35,312 bases of DNA, from the NCBI GenBank assembly GCA_023853785.1, contig JAJIRX010000625.1:1-35312 (forward strand), written 5' to 3'. A program made the translations under genes and the position numbers. The notes beneath the pieces were generated by a model, which saw only the letters and a list, made by a program, of their open reading frames with translations, was not told where the DNA came from and did not search any database. Positions 22,419 through 32,359 of the stretch are shown one piece after another (positions within the stretch are counted from its first letter, which is position 1; each line of letters begins with the position of its first letter). Origin of the DNA: Psilocybe azurescens. Taxonomy: Eukaryota; Basidiomycota; Agaricomycetes; Agaricales; Agrocybaceae.

Positions 22419-22781
22419 CGAACCATGATTATGTGCTTCCAAATTATGCCGCTTTCATTTTTCTATCCGTTTCATTTTTTCCCTTTCGTCGCTTGAACTT
22501 GTCAGCTTTCCTTGGCCTTTTTCTGTAATGTGTCGCGGACTGTTATCCACTCATTAACACTCAGCTTGTAATGCTGTTATATATCAGATTTTCCGACTTC
22601 TCCTAGTGTAACAATTTCTTGACAAATGTCCTCCGTACTGAAGTATCTACTTGATTATATACGTCAGGTATTCAACCAGAATTCGGATGGATCAAAGAGG
22701 CGATGATTATGAGACCCAGATTAATAAATTACGGTTCCTGAAGCTCTGTCAGATATGCACTGAATGATGGGATCGATCGGG
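22419..22781. other. Region downstream of tyrosinase
   Basis: Short AT-rich 3' flank, probably 3' UTR and terminator region. No gene seen. Confidence 0.4.
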
Positions 22782-23145
22782 TCTACTGTACTATTTCGAC
22801 CAAATGTTCAGGGCATGTTATACATTACACATATAGTTCATTTGACCAGGTGTTCAAATTTGGCCGTTATCTGTTACAGACAAGCAAAATTGTTCAGTTC
22901 GAGGGGTCGCACCATTGGTTCCTTGATTAAAAAGAATGATTACCATTCCTTTTAAAATCTTTATTCTGAGCACTAGATAGGTTACGGTCAATTGTTTAGC
23001 AAAAAATCGCATTTTTAAGCCTCTAAAAAGTTCATTTCGGAAGGTGTTCATCTGTCCCCGTTACCTATTACATTTTACAAAATTGTTCAGTTCAGTATGC
23101 CCCATTACCCGTTACATGAACTATCGGTTGAAATAGTACAGTACT
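22782..23145. mobile_element. MITE-like element, about 364 bp
   Basis: Ends TCTACTGTACTATTTCGACC (22,782-22,801) and GGTTGAAATAGTACAGTAC (23,126-23,144) are inverted copies with one or two mismatches. Inside, AAAATTGTTCAGTTC occurs twice (about 22,887 and 23,081) beside GTTAC/TTAC motifs. No coding capacity. Probably a non-autonomous DNA element; target duplication not resolved. Confidence 0.6.
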
Positions 23146-24417
23146 TCTGAACGACTTCTGAATATGAATATTTCTGTATCTTTTGAGCCAGTTATGCTGT
23201 TCAGGACCGTGAATTGCTGACGCATGTTAACAACACGTGAGCTGTGAACGTCACCGAATCACCGATTGAACTGAGTGCTTGGTAATTAGATTAGATTAGA
23301 TCCTCCAGTCAATCATCGCGCACATCTTATTTGCGGAATCCTGTGCTCAAACTTCCGACTGGTTTGCCAGTGGCTAGGTATGCTCGGTGACTCCCCACAG
23401 GCGTTCGAATGGATGGATCTCTGGTGTGCGTCAAGAATGTAGATCTCAGACGAACGTCGTTATTCGATTGCTATCTTGACGTGTATCGAAGGTTGGGTGC
23501 TCGGATAAGGATTATACCTCATTGTGAACATGTTGTGAGTTTATGCCTGTACCAGCCTTTATGATACTTGCTTTACCGATTCACTTAAGCTATTACTACG
23601 ATTTAAGTAGAATTGTCACCCTTCACATCGTGTTCTTCATTCATTCATCACGATCTCTCAAATGTCATCGATGTCGAGTAAAAACTCGTAATACTTTCGA
23701 CATCGTGGTGAGTGAATGAATTGAAATTTGAGCGTCTTCTGAATTTTGTTTAGATAAATGAAAGGTTCGGTTTAAATCAGGTAAAGTATGGACCTCGTTT
23801 ACTTGTTACCTTTCATTGGGGGGACGTGAAAACCTAGTTGTATTCAATCAGCATGTTATTAACCTCGACTCTTAACATCATATCCAGAAATCATGTCAGG
23901 TTTTGGCGGATCTGAGCCTCTGTATATGTCCACGCTCTCCGTTATGGAGCTAAATTAGTTATGATATTTGCCTGATACCCGTCTTTCAGACTCAGCTGGT
24001 CCATCGATTGTCATTGCCTTTGCCTATATGGTCACAAGTCCTCACCCAACGATCATTGTTGCCGGACAGTTTGATCAAGGTCCGGGAAATCAACACGCAA
24101 GCGCTCATTAATCAAGATTTCTTATCATGCCCTTCTCTCTTCCTTCTTTTGACTTCTGCGTCCCACCACTCAGCTCGTTTCTCATAGTCTGTCCACGTTG
24201 TGGTTTGATTTTCCTCGGCATCACACGGTAAGCCGCACACTATGTGTAATTCACGACCGCTCATACGCTAATGATCACGCAATTCCCTATTTGAGGCCTC
24301 GACGTATCATTCAGTTGTTATTTGGACCTTGATCGACAGCGTACGCCCACTTCTCATACATCCCACATGATGATGTTGGCGTCTAATTCTTATCGATGGA
24401 CACGCCTCGCCTACCTT
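23146..24417. other. Intergenic region between MITE and amidohydrolase
   Basis: No gene found. It includes TTAGAT repeats (about 23,285-23,303) resembling 18,120-18,135, an imperfect inverted repeat around 23,640-23,720, and the amidohydrolase promoter at the right end. Confidence 0.4.
23641..23720. repeat. Imperfect hairpin
   Basis: CGATGTCGA (23,669-23,677) pairs with TCGACATCG (23,697-23,705), with CGAGT/ACTCG nested between them. Outer sequences TTCATTCATCACGAT and GTGAGTGAATGAA pair imperfectly. Confidence 0.5.
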
Positions 24418-24423
24418 TATAAA
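24418..24423 (+). promoter_or_regulatory. TATA box of amidohydrolase gene
   Basis: TATAAA in TTTATAAAGGAG, 63 nt before the ATG at 24,481. This implies a 5' UTR of about 30 nt. Confidence 0.6.
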
Positions 24424-24480
24424 GGAGCAGAACTCACCGCCAGAATCTCTAATACATAAACCCACATACCTCCATCGACA

Positions 24481-27140
24481 ATGTCTTCTTTATCGGAGAA
24501 AGAAGCAAATAAGGTCAACTTTGTAGAGAAGCCTGCAGCGGCCTCGCCCACAAATCTTAATCTGAAGATAGGAGTTGTTGCTACCATTTTCTCATTTGTT
24601 GTGTATTATGTGTTACACAGCGACACGCAGCTACCGGAAACTTATGCGCTCTGCTCATCTGACGGACGAAATATTTACACTGTGGACAACGACAATACCA
24701 TCGTGGAATGCATCCTCGTCCATAAATCGCATATCGCGGATACAGGGAACTTGGGTAAATCAATCTCCACAATCATAACCCGTATGGAAAGCGCTCTGAT
24801 GTCGTTTTTAATTATAGCTGTCATCAAGGAGAATGCAATCTCGACTGTAGGATCTAAATCCTTTGCTATTCGATACATCCCGAATGGCTCCATCGTCATA
24901 CCAGGGATCAGTGGTGAGTAGTATTATTTTTAAAATTTTGACATTTCTCCTCAATAAAGATTACCCCAGACTCACATTGCCACATACTAGAATATGGGGC
25001 GAGTCGTCAGATACCACTATCCGTTGGGAAAACGGTGAAAGGTATATCGCCACCACTTCGTTTGCGTGCCGCATTAAACCCCTTCTTAATTTCTTTTAGA
25101 AACAGTATCCTTCGTAAGAGACTACATCGTAAAACACCCGGATCTCGAACATGACAAATCACGCGTCATCGAAGGGTGGGGGTGGGACCATGCTTCATGG
25201 GATGTCGAGCGGTGGCCTTCATGGGTGCGTGCTACGGATCTACAAGTCCATTTTCTGTAAATAAATTTGCTGTTTGATTGTTCGGCGTCTACTCTCGGCT
25301 CTACCTAGGGGGACTTAGAGGCCGACCCTGTGATAGTGGGACATCCAGTCGTTCTTCAGAGCCGTGACGGGCATGCATTATGGGTATCGAAAAAGACCCT
25401 CGAAGATAACGCACCGTATCCCGATGTTATTGAGGGTGGGGTGATTTTTCGAGATGAGGCGGGCAACCCTACAGGTATGAGCCCCTATGTATCAGATCTT
25501 TCCGATCAGTAAGGCTTCTACTCAAGTTTGCCGTTATCTGTGATAGGTATCTTCATGGACAGCGCGCAAGATCTTATTAAGCGGCTTCCAGCAAGCATGG
25601 ATGAGCTTGAAAGGCGGTTCCGGACTACTGTGGGAGAAGCGCTTTCTGCAGGCCTTACCTCCCTGCATGATGCTGGTTTCAAGCCCGATTCTCTCGCATT
25701 TTTCAAAGAGTCAGAACATTTCTCTTTCTCTACCATTCTGATCATGTCTAATTTATGTCCGACTCAAACGACAGGCAGACCAAGAAAGGCCCATTGCCGG
25801 TTTGTGTTTGCATTCTCGATTTTTAAAGATCTATTCGTGGGGTTTATGAAGCTCCCAGATACGCATCTACGGGATGACATTTTTGATGAATATGGTCAGT
25901 ACTGGGGGACAAAATCAAGCCTTTCATGGCAGCGGCCAATGGTAGATTGAGCGCTAGGAGTATCAAGATATTTGCGGACGGTTGGTACACGTCACTTCAT
26001 CCTTAGCGTGTCCTCTAAATGTCAGTCGTGTCTAGGCGCTTTGCGGACCGGGGGTGCTGCGGTATGTTGTTCTTGTGTCGAATAACTTCATGCCTGCTTA
26101 GATCTGTTATTTTTGTCAGCTTTATGAGCCCTACACAGATAACCCTTCCACAAAGGGTGCGATGCGAATATCTGTGGAAGTGCTTAATGAAATCATTCCA
26201 CGATTCTTGAAAGATGGGTGGCAAGTGGTGCGAAAGAATTTCTCCCTTTGATAATGGGTACCAGCACTGAGGCGAGAATCGCATTATAGAATGTCCATGC
26301 TATTGGAGATCGCGCGAACGGTATTGTATTAGATGCATTTGAGGCGTCTCTCAAGGGCGTCAATGTTAGCACCCTTCGACCTAGACTTGAGCATGCCCAA
26401 ATTATGACTAAAGCCGACATGGTTCGTCTTGGGGAACTCGGAGGTACGCCTTGCCCTTTTCCACTGATGGTATATTTCACTCAATGGCTGAGTTACATCG
26501 GTTCTAGTTATTGCGAGTATTCAACCGACTCATGCGTACGTCCAATCGCACAATATGTGTCTCATGTTCACAATATATTTCTGTGATTAGCATCAGTGAT
26601 ATGTGGTTTGCGGAAGATCGCCTGGTAGGACAAGTTTATACAGTTCATATCTTTAGTATTAAGCCCCTTTTTCTCCAGGGACCTGAGCGTGTTAAAGGAC
26701 TGTATGCTTTCCGGAGCATACTTGATAGCGGGGCGCGCATTGCATTAGGATCAGATTTTCCTGTCGAGGTGATAAATCCCTGAAAGGATTCTACGCAGCT
26801 GTGACTAGACTAGCAACTGACGGAAGCTCACCACACGGTTCTCAAGGATGGTATGTCTCTTTGATACTCATGATTTCAACTACGTCAAAAAGTCATTCTT
26901 GTCGATTGATACAGGTTCCCCGAGCAGAGACTTACACGCATGGAGGCTTTGCGTGGAATGACCATTGATTCAGCCTATGCTTCCTTTACAGAAGATTATC
27001 TGGGGAGCCTAGTCTCAGGAAAAAGAGCAGATTATGTCGTTCTGTCGCAGGATATTATGACCGTCTCGCCTGCCGCCATCCTGGAGACAAAGGTTATTGC
27101 TACATCGCTGGATGGACGGCCTGTATATGGGAAGGTATAA
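24481..27140 (+). CDS. Amidohydrolase-3 family protein (YtcJ-like), 15 exons
   Basis: Exons: 24,481-24,754, 24,818-24,913, 24,970-25,041, 25,100-25,224, 25,309-25,474, 25,547-25,709, 25,775-25,799, 25,859-25,980, 26,036-26,061, 26,120-26,227, 26,290-26,443, 26,508-26,535, 26,591-26,624, 26,679-26,850 and 26,915-27,140. The N-terminus has one hydrophobic segment ([16 protein letters not shown]), a likely signal anchor. Metal-site motifs of the amidohydrolase superfamily follow in order: DSHCH (H-x-H) in exon 3, HAIGDR and RLEHAQ in exon 11, and LGSDFPVE (Asp) in exon 14. Other family blocks are [31 protein letters not shown] and [11 protein letters not shown]. Such enzymes hydrolyse amide-like bonds; the substrate of this group is unknown. 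The frame breaks three times by one missing base: TTTTT at 25,880-25,884, GGGGG at 25,904-25,908 and CCC at 26,778-26,780. All are homopolymers, so either sequencing error or recent inactivation. Confidence 0.88.
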
Positions 27141-28043
27141 TCACCGTCTTTCTTTAGACAAGTGTGGGATCAAGAGAAGGACAAGCTTATTAAACTTGTA
27201 GTGGTATTAGTTGCCCAGGGTCTTGAACTGAATAGCACTACACATGGCCGGGCAATAGCTGGGCGCTGAACGCCGGCGGCCTATGGCATAATTTCTGCAC
27301 ATTTATTAGTGAGCGAGCTACTTTCCGTGAACCACCTTTTTTAAGTATCCATATGTCATTTCGAGTACCTGTAGGACTAGGATTTAGGCTCGGACAATCA
27401 TCGCGAGAGTCAAATCTCTCATCACAGCCAAACTTACAACTTATACAAGATGTGGTCAAATGAATCTCAAGATATACTTCTAACGAAGTTCAGATTGAAC
27501 ACCACATTCTACTACTGAGGGCCTTATTAGTTATGTGGAAAGGGGTTACCCTTTAAAATTGAGAGCTTCTTTCTGGTGCCAGTGAGCACAACCTTAAGCA
27601 GACCCTGTTTAAATTTAAGCAATTTTCATCGGGAGTCATCGCATGCAACTAGTGATATGCTGGAGATTGAGTGCCCACACCGACTCCGGACTTCGATTTG
27701 CATATTTGACGTCCGCTGTGACTCCGTGAGGCAGATGACAAGCAGATAAATGCCGACAATCCATGTACCCCTTATCGTTGGTATTCGTTTCTACATAGGC
27801 CATATTTTGAAACATGTCTAACGTACATTCTACACTGAAATCTCGTCACATCCCCAACACGTAGTACACTCATTGTATTATCTTTCTTACATTACATTCC
27901 TTCCAATCTTTAATTGTTTCCAGCACCCAGTAAAGCAGAACCTCGATCATAAGTTGTAGCTCGGTGGGAACTATAAGCTATGATGTGATTTCTGCACATT
28001 TATTATCGAGCTCAGATACTTTCCGTGAGCGACCTATTTAAAG
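27141..28043. other. Repeat-derived intergenic region
   Basis: No gene. Two related segments occur: 27,281-27,418 and 27,971-28,117, both around the motif TTTCTGCACATTTATTA and TTTCCGTGA. Part of 27,838-27,960 recurs at about 28,578-28,715. Confidence 0.5.
27281..27418 (+). repeat. Diverged direct copy of the inverted-repeat family
   Basis: Resembles 27,971-28,117 (shared TTTCTGCACATTTATTA, ACTTTCCGTGA, GAGTACCTG, GGCTCGGA) at roughly 75% by eye. This shows the repeat is longer than the arm at 28,044-28,275. Confidence 0.55.
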
Positions 28044-28275
28044 TACTTATAAGTCATTTTGAGTACCTGAAGACATAACCAAATTATGGCTCGGAACCTT
28101 ACTGGGAGAGCCAATCTTTACGTAAGAGCTACTCCTTTAAAGTGTGACCCGAGAGCCACTTTCAGAGCGATCCTCATGTCGTGTACCAAGAGCCTTCTTT
28201 GTATAATAGCGAGATTCTTTCTACTAATGTAGCAAGCTTTTTCGGTTGATGCAACTTTTCAGAGAGCCTTTTCAG
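28044..28275 (+). repeat. 232-bp inverted repeat, left arm
   Basis: Reverse complement of 28,793-29,024 with only two differences, both C/T-type (at about 28,098 and 28,122). The arms are separated by 517 bp. An RNA read through both arms would form a long double-stranded hairpin. Confidence 0.9.
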
Positions 28276-28577
28276 TGAGAATTCAGACTCTGCTTCACCC
28301 GGAGAGAATTGCGGTTTGCAAATTAAAATGGATGTCATAGCATTATAAGAAAATAAGGTCATAAAGACATTTACAGCCAAAAGACATCTACTGTAACGCT
28401 ATACTGCCTGAGTCTGACTAAGTTGGGACATAGACAACTCATTCCGAATGCCCGCATCTGTTTGAGCACGCATCAACTCGCGTACAGCCTCTGCAATATA
28501 ATCTTCCTTGCATACCTCTTTACGTCGCAATCATAGTTCTTCGCCATCACTCATTTTTATGTTACATACACTTTGCA

Positions 28578-28715
28578 TTCACTGCAATCTCATCTTAGTT
28601 CACCACGTAGCACATTCGTTCTACTACTATCTTTCTTATAATATATTTATTTTAATCTGTAAATGTCACCCGCACTCAGGTGAACACTGAAGTATGACAT
28701 TGCTCATAGTAAGCT
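28578..28715 (+). repeat. Spacer repeat matching 27,838-27,960
   Basis: Shared features in order: AATCTC-TC, CACGTAG-ACA, CTATCTTTCTTA, and a region like GCACCCAGTAAAGC. It lies in the same orientation as its partner, while the adjacent 232-bp arms are in opposite orientations. Confidence 0.5.
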
Positions 28716-28792
28716 GTAACACCGCGGAGACAATAGTCATACCTAGTATATATTATAAACTGAACTTCGATGGGATCATGCAAGGTCTATGT

Positions 28793-29024
28793 CTGAAAAG
28801 GCTCTCTGAAAAGTTGCATCAACCGAAAAAGCTTGCTACATTAGTAGAAAGAATCTCGCTATTATACAAAGAAGGCTCTTGGTACACGACATGAGGATCG
28901 CTCTGAAAGTGGCTCTCGGGTCACACTTTAAAGGAGTAGCTCTTATGTAAAGATTGGCTCTCCCAGTAAGATTCCGAGCCATAATTTGGTTATGTCTTCA
29001 GGTACTCAAAATGACTTATAAGTA
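28793..29024 (-). repeat. 232-bp inverted repeat, right arm
   Basis: 230/232 match to the reverse complement of the left arm. An ORF (28,694-28,894 plus, 28,174-28,380 minus) runs in both arms simply because of the repeat; it resembles nothing known. Confidence 0.9.
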
Positions 29025-29212
29025 TAAGGCCGGTAAGGCTGACCCAGTGGGGCGGCAGAGCCCGCTACCATCATTTACCTTTAATCAGATGCTTTTATCA
29101 CTAATGGTTGTGTCCAAAAAATTAATTCACATTGTTGTACTTCAGAAACCCACTAAATTTTAGTATAATAGGATTAAAATTTTTTAGTATGTTTGTAACT
29201 TTGTTCACTCAA
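29025..29212. other. AT-rich intergenic stretch
   Basis: Nothing recognised between the inverted-repeat arm and the second MITE-like element. Confidence 0.4.
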
Positions 29213-29699
29213 GAGTTTTTGATTGCTGGTGGGTATAATAATTTTTTGCTCTGATTCAAGGGGACCCTGGGAATTGCCAGACCAGCACAGGGTAGAGGGG
29301 GTTGGTCTTGAGAGCCTTAAAATTTTTTACTAAAAGTACTTTCCAGCATAACCAATGCAAAATGGACTCTTCTCTTTGTTTAGAACACGAATGAGAAACC
29401 CTCGCCAATATTCTCTTAGATAACACACCATCACTATGGCAGTGCAGCCTTGTAGACACTCTTTTAAGTATCCTGTGTTTTAGGCAGCTCTTGATATATA
29501 TATTGCACATTTAACAAAGATTTACTTCAAAGCATCAAACTTCTGAGATATGTTTTGAAAATTTTTAGAGAACATACCTTTTATGGAAGGAGGAGAAGAG
29601 GGGTAGCTTCTGAGGACTTAAAATTTTTGACCCCATGTCATTTTTAAATTTCTGGGATCCCCTTGTGTAGATGATACCCATCAGCAATCAAAGATTTTT
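29213..29699. mobile_element. MITE-like element, about 487 bp
   Basis: Imperfect terminal inverted repeats: left TTGATTGCTGGTGGGTAT (about 29,219-29,236), right ATACCCATCAGCAATCAA (about 29,674-29,691), followed inward by a second matching block AAGGGGACCCTGG/GGGATCCCCTT. A direct repeat around CTTAAAATTTTT occurs inside (about 29,318 and 29,617). No coding capacity. Confidence 0.65.
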
Positions 29700-29837
29700 G
29701 GTATATGGAAAGATATGCATATATTAAACATGACTGAGGCAATTTTTTGTAAAGTTGGTGGGTTTGTGGTGCTGGGTAACATGAATAAGATGAGTGGTAG
29801 ACATGTATATGACATTACTAACAATGTGTTATGACAA

Positions 29838-29888
29838 GTCTTTTTCTTTTTCTTTTCTCTTTTCTTTTCTTTTCTTTTCCTTTTCTTT
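29838..29888. repeat. Polypyrimidine TTTTC microsatellite
   Basis: Run of TTTTC/CTTTT units just inside the start of the LTR. Confidence 0.85.
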
Positions 29889-29968
29889 GTCATCTTTCAC
29901 ATCATTGATACATCATCGTACGCTCTGATGAACTTTACTTTCACTTCCATCTTTTATGATACATCTTT

Positions 29969-30157
29969 TGATGAACATTTGATCTGTTTCTCTTATTCTT
30001 ATATACATCTGCTGATGAACATTCAAACTCGTTTCAACTTGATCTGTTTCTTCTATTCTTATATACATCTGCTGATGAACATTCAAACTTGTTTCAACTT
30101 GATCTGTTTCTTCTATTCTTATATACATCTGCTGATGAACATTCAATCTCGTTTCAA
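29969..30157 (+). repeat. 60-bp minisatellite inside U3, about 3 copies
   Basis: Unit starting GATGAACATTCAAACT: a shortened copy from about 29,969, two full copies at 30,013-30,072 and 30,073-30,132 (one difference), and a partial copy from 30,133. Because 60 is a multiple of 3, both strands stay open and give spurious 77-codon frames. Confidence 0.95.
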
Positions 30158-30178
30158 CTAGCTGTACAGTTCATAGTA

Positions 30179-30210
30179 TTTATACAAGGGAGCATCTACT
30201 GTATTCTTTA
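30179..30210 (+). promoter_or_regulatory. LTR promoter: TATA box and inferred start site
   Basis: TTTATACAA has its TATA at 30,181. The inferred transcript start at 30,210 (AGCTAGTTCTT) is 29 nt downstream, a standard distance. The start is inferred from complementarity to the primer site, not measured. Confidence 0.65.
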
Positions 30211-30329
30211 GCTAGTTCTTGAGAATCCAACCTGCTTAACCTGCTCTACTCTGAACTTGAACTTGTTCTTGTAAACGATTGGTGGTTAGATTACGCACAC
30301 TGCGTGATTCTAACTTGAGATCGTAACAA

Positions 30330-30340
30330 AAGAACTAGCT
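30330..30340 (+). other. Self-complementary primer binding site
   Basis: AAGAACTAGCT, one base after the LTR, is exactly complementary over 11 nt to AGCTAGTTCTT at 30,210-30,220, and pairing stops on both sides. There is no TGG-initial sequence typical of a tRNA primer site. This matches the self-priming of Tf1/sushi elements, where 11 nt at the RNA 5' end anneal to the primer site. Confidence 0.75.
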
Positions 30341-30581
30341 TCTTACTCTACCATACTGCTTCGTCCACAAGCGGTATCGGGAGCTTGAACCAGACACCAC
30401 GACATCTCGAGCGGAACCTTCTCCGCGGACTACGACACCGACGACAGTGGTGAACGAACGCCCACATCAGACGTTCAACTCACTACCCGAACTCCAGGAC
30501 TATCGTCAGGAGAAGAATACTTCACCGGCGCCTCTGAACCCCTCTGAACCCTCTGAAAACTCTGAACCAAACGAAACACAA

Positions 30582-31513
30582 ATGGTTGACCAAATGGCAA
30601 TCGACACCCCGAAGACAAGGGAACTCTCTCTTAACAAACCTACGCCATTCAATGGCGAACGGTTTAAAAGCAAGAAATTCCTTCAAGAATGTATCCTCTA
30701 TATGGGGATCAACAAGGACGTCTATGACACTGAACCAAAGCGAATTGCGTTCATGCTCTCTTTCATGCAAGAAGGGAACGCGGTCGTTTGGAAACAACAA
30801 TTCGTCCAGAACAAATTAAACCCTCGACACGGGGGACATTGACTTACCAACATACAAGGAATTTATCGATGAATTCCAGAAGGCATTCAAGCCAGAAGAA
30901 GAAGACATTGATGCATTGGACAAATTAAAAATGCTTCGACAAAAGAACCTGACCGCTGAACAACTAGTAACAAAGTTCAAACTACTGGTTGGAGAGGCGG
31001 GATGACCAACGACTCCGGCACCGCAAATAAACTCCTGATCGAGATGTTCAAAACGGCGCTAAACCCAGCGCTAGTACAGAAGATCATCCAGTCTGAGAAG
31101 AGGCCCACCAAAATCGAAGAATGGTACGACAAAGCCATGTCTTTCGATAGGAGCTATCGACTCGCAATGGCGATAAGAGGCCCATCTCAATCGAACGCAC
31201 GATTCATTCCCAGATCTGCACCAAAGAAAGACCCCTTTGCAATGGACGCCGACGCCATGACCACCGAAGAACGAACAAGCCTTATGAAAAGGGGGCTTGT
31301 TTCAGATGCAAACAAACAGGACATCTCGCAGTAGATTGCCCTCTGAAGAAGAAGAACAATCCTTTCATACCCGAAGGGAAGCGCCCGAAGAAGAAATGGA
31401 CAGCAAAGGACCTTCATGCCCATATCCGGGAGTTGAACATGGAGGAGAGAGAGGAACTGGCGAGTTTGGCGATGGGAGACCAGGAAGAGAATACCAACAC
31501 TGAGGATTTTTAA
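30582..31513 (+). pseudogene. gag: gag (capsid and zinc-knuckle nucleocapsid), frameshifted
   Basis: Conserved pieces: LNKPTPFNGERFK, then FMQEGNAVVWKQQF (to about 30,830); GDIDLPTYKEFIDEF to LLVGEAG (30,831-31,004); MTNDSGTANKLL to MTTEERTSLMK (31,002-31,290); then a CCHC zinc knuckle CFRCKQTGHLAVDCP (about 31,298-31,342) and a basic/acidic tail to the stop at 31,513. Frames change at GGGGG (30,831-30,835), near 31,003 and at GGGGG (31,291-31,295). The first in-frame ATG is 30,582; the open frame extends back to 30,447 without an ATG. Gag packages the element RNA in cytoplasmic particles. Confidence 0.85.
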
Positions 31514-31559
31514 ACGGAGAACCGAATCGACGTCGGTCTCTCCACGATTAGGCATCTAT

Positions 31560-31930
31560 TCTGTATTTATGGCTACACTTGAGAATAAATCTATGCATTT
31601 ACCGATTTCTTTCTCTGCCATAAAAACGGAAAGCCACAAATCGTCGAAACCTTGGGTCTAATTGACTCTGGAGCTGGTGGAAAATTCATCGACCAAAACT
31701 ACGCTAGAAAACTAGGACTTGAACAAAAACCTGAAGAGGAGCCTCACGGTGTACAACGTAGATGGAACTCTCAACAAGAAAGGAACAATCTCTACTTTGT
31801 AGAACTCAATCTCACTATCGGGAACAGAACAAACAAGGAAATTCTATTTGTCTCTGGATTAGGACGACAAAAATTATTCTAGGACTACCTTGGCTTCAGA
31901 AACGAAACCCAGACATTGATTGGGAAACTG
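31560..31930 (+). pseudogene. Retrotransposon aspartic protease region
   Basis: The active-site triad LIDSGAGGKFID is at 31,658-31,693 (D-S-G at 31,664-31,672). The trailing motif ILGLPWLQKRNPDIDW (about 31,880-31,925) is in another frame. At least two frame changes lie between them. The protease would cleave Gag-Pol. Confidence 0.8.
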
Positions 31931-32359
31931 GAAAAGTTAAATGGAGAGTTTCCAAATCTATCCGCACCACTACTGTGGAAGAAGAACTGGAAGAAACTGA
32001 ACCGATCATAGACACCACGGACGTCCCACTCGAAGACTTCAACACTTTGGTAATAGATTTTATCGAAGCCAAAGACTCCAAAGAATTGGACCAGGCATGG
32101 ATCAATGCGAAAACTACGGCTTCACAAACTCTGGCAATGGAACACGAAAATAGGACACCTGCTAAGCCTCTGGAAGAACTTATTCCCCGGACCTCCACGA
32201 CTATCTCGGACTTTTTGACAAAAAGCAGCAGATCGATTTCCCATCTCAAGACCCTGGGACCACAAAATCGAACTGAAACCTGAATTCAAACCGAAACCAT
32301 GCAAGGTCTACAGCCTCACCCCGGAAGAACAAATCGAACAGGACAAATTTCTTAAAGAA

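Larger units (their letters stand above)
29827..30328 (+). repeat. 5' LTR (502 bp)
   Basis: Starts TGTTATGACA and ends GATCGTAACA, giving the TGTTA/TAACA inverted ends usual for LTRs. Boundaries are inferred from these ends, the primer site right after them and the TATA position; the 3' LTR needed for proof is beyond the window. Inferred U3 is 29,827-30,209 and R-U5 is 30,210-30,328. Confidence 0.75.

Noticed and set aside
27238..27459. Minus-strand 73-codon ORF downstream of the amidohydrolase
   Set aside because: It covers a copy of the repeat found at 27,971-28,117, where the frame is not kept.
28098..28122. Repeat-induced point mutation in the inverted-repeat arms
   Set aside because: Only two C/T-type differences, one at a CpG. 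Far too few to support a mutation process.
28174..28894. Matching ORFs in opposite directions (28,174-28,380 and 28,694-28,894) as a gene pair
   Set aside because: Both are the same 232-bp inverted repeat read outward; the peptide resembles nothing and ends where the repeat ends.
29913..30161. 77-codon ORFs on both strands
   Set aside because: They are produced by the 60-bp tandem repeat, whose length is a multiple of three. No start context or family similarity.
29827..30328. Clustered spaced repeats as a CRISPR-like array
   Set aside because: The 60-bp units are contiguous with no spacers, and the context is a eukaryotic LTR.
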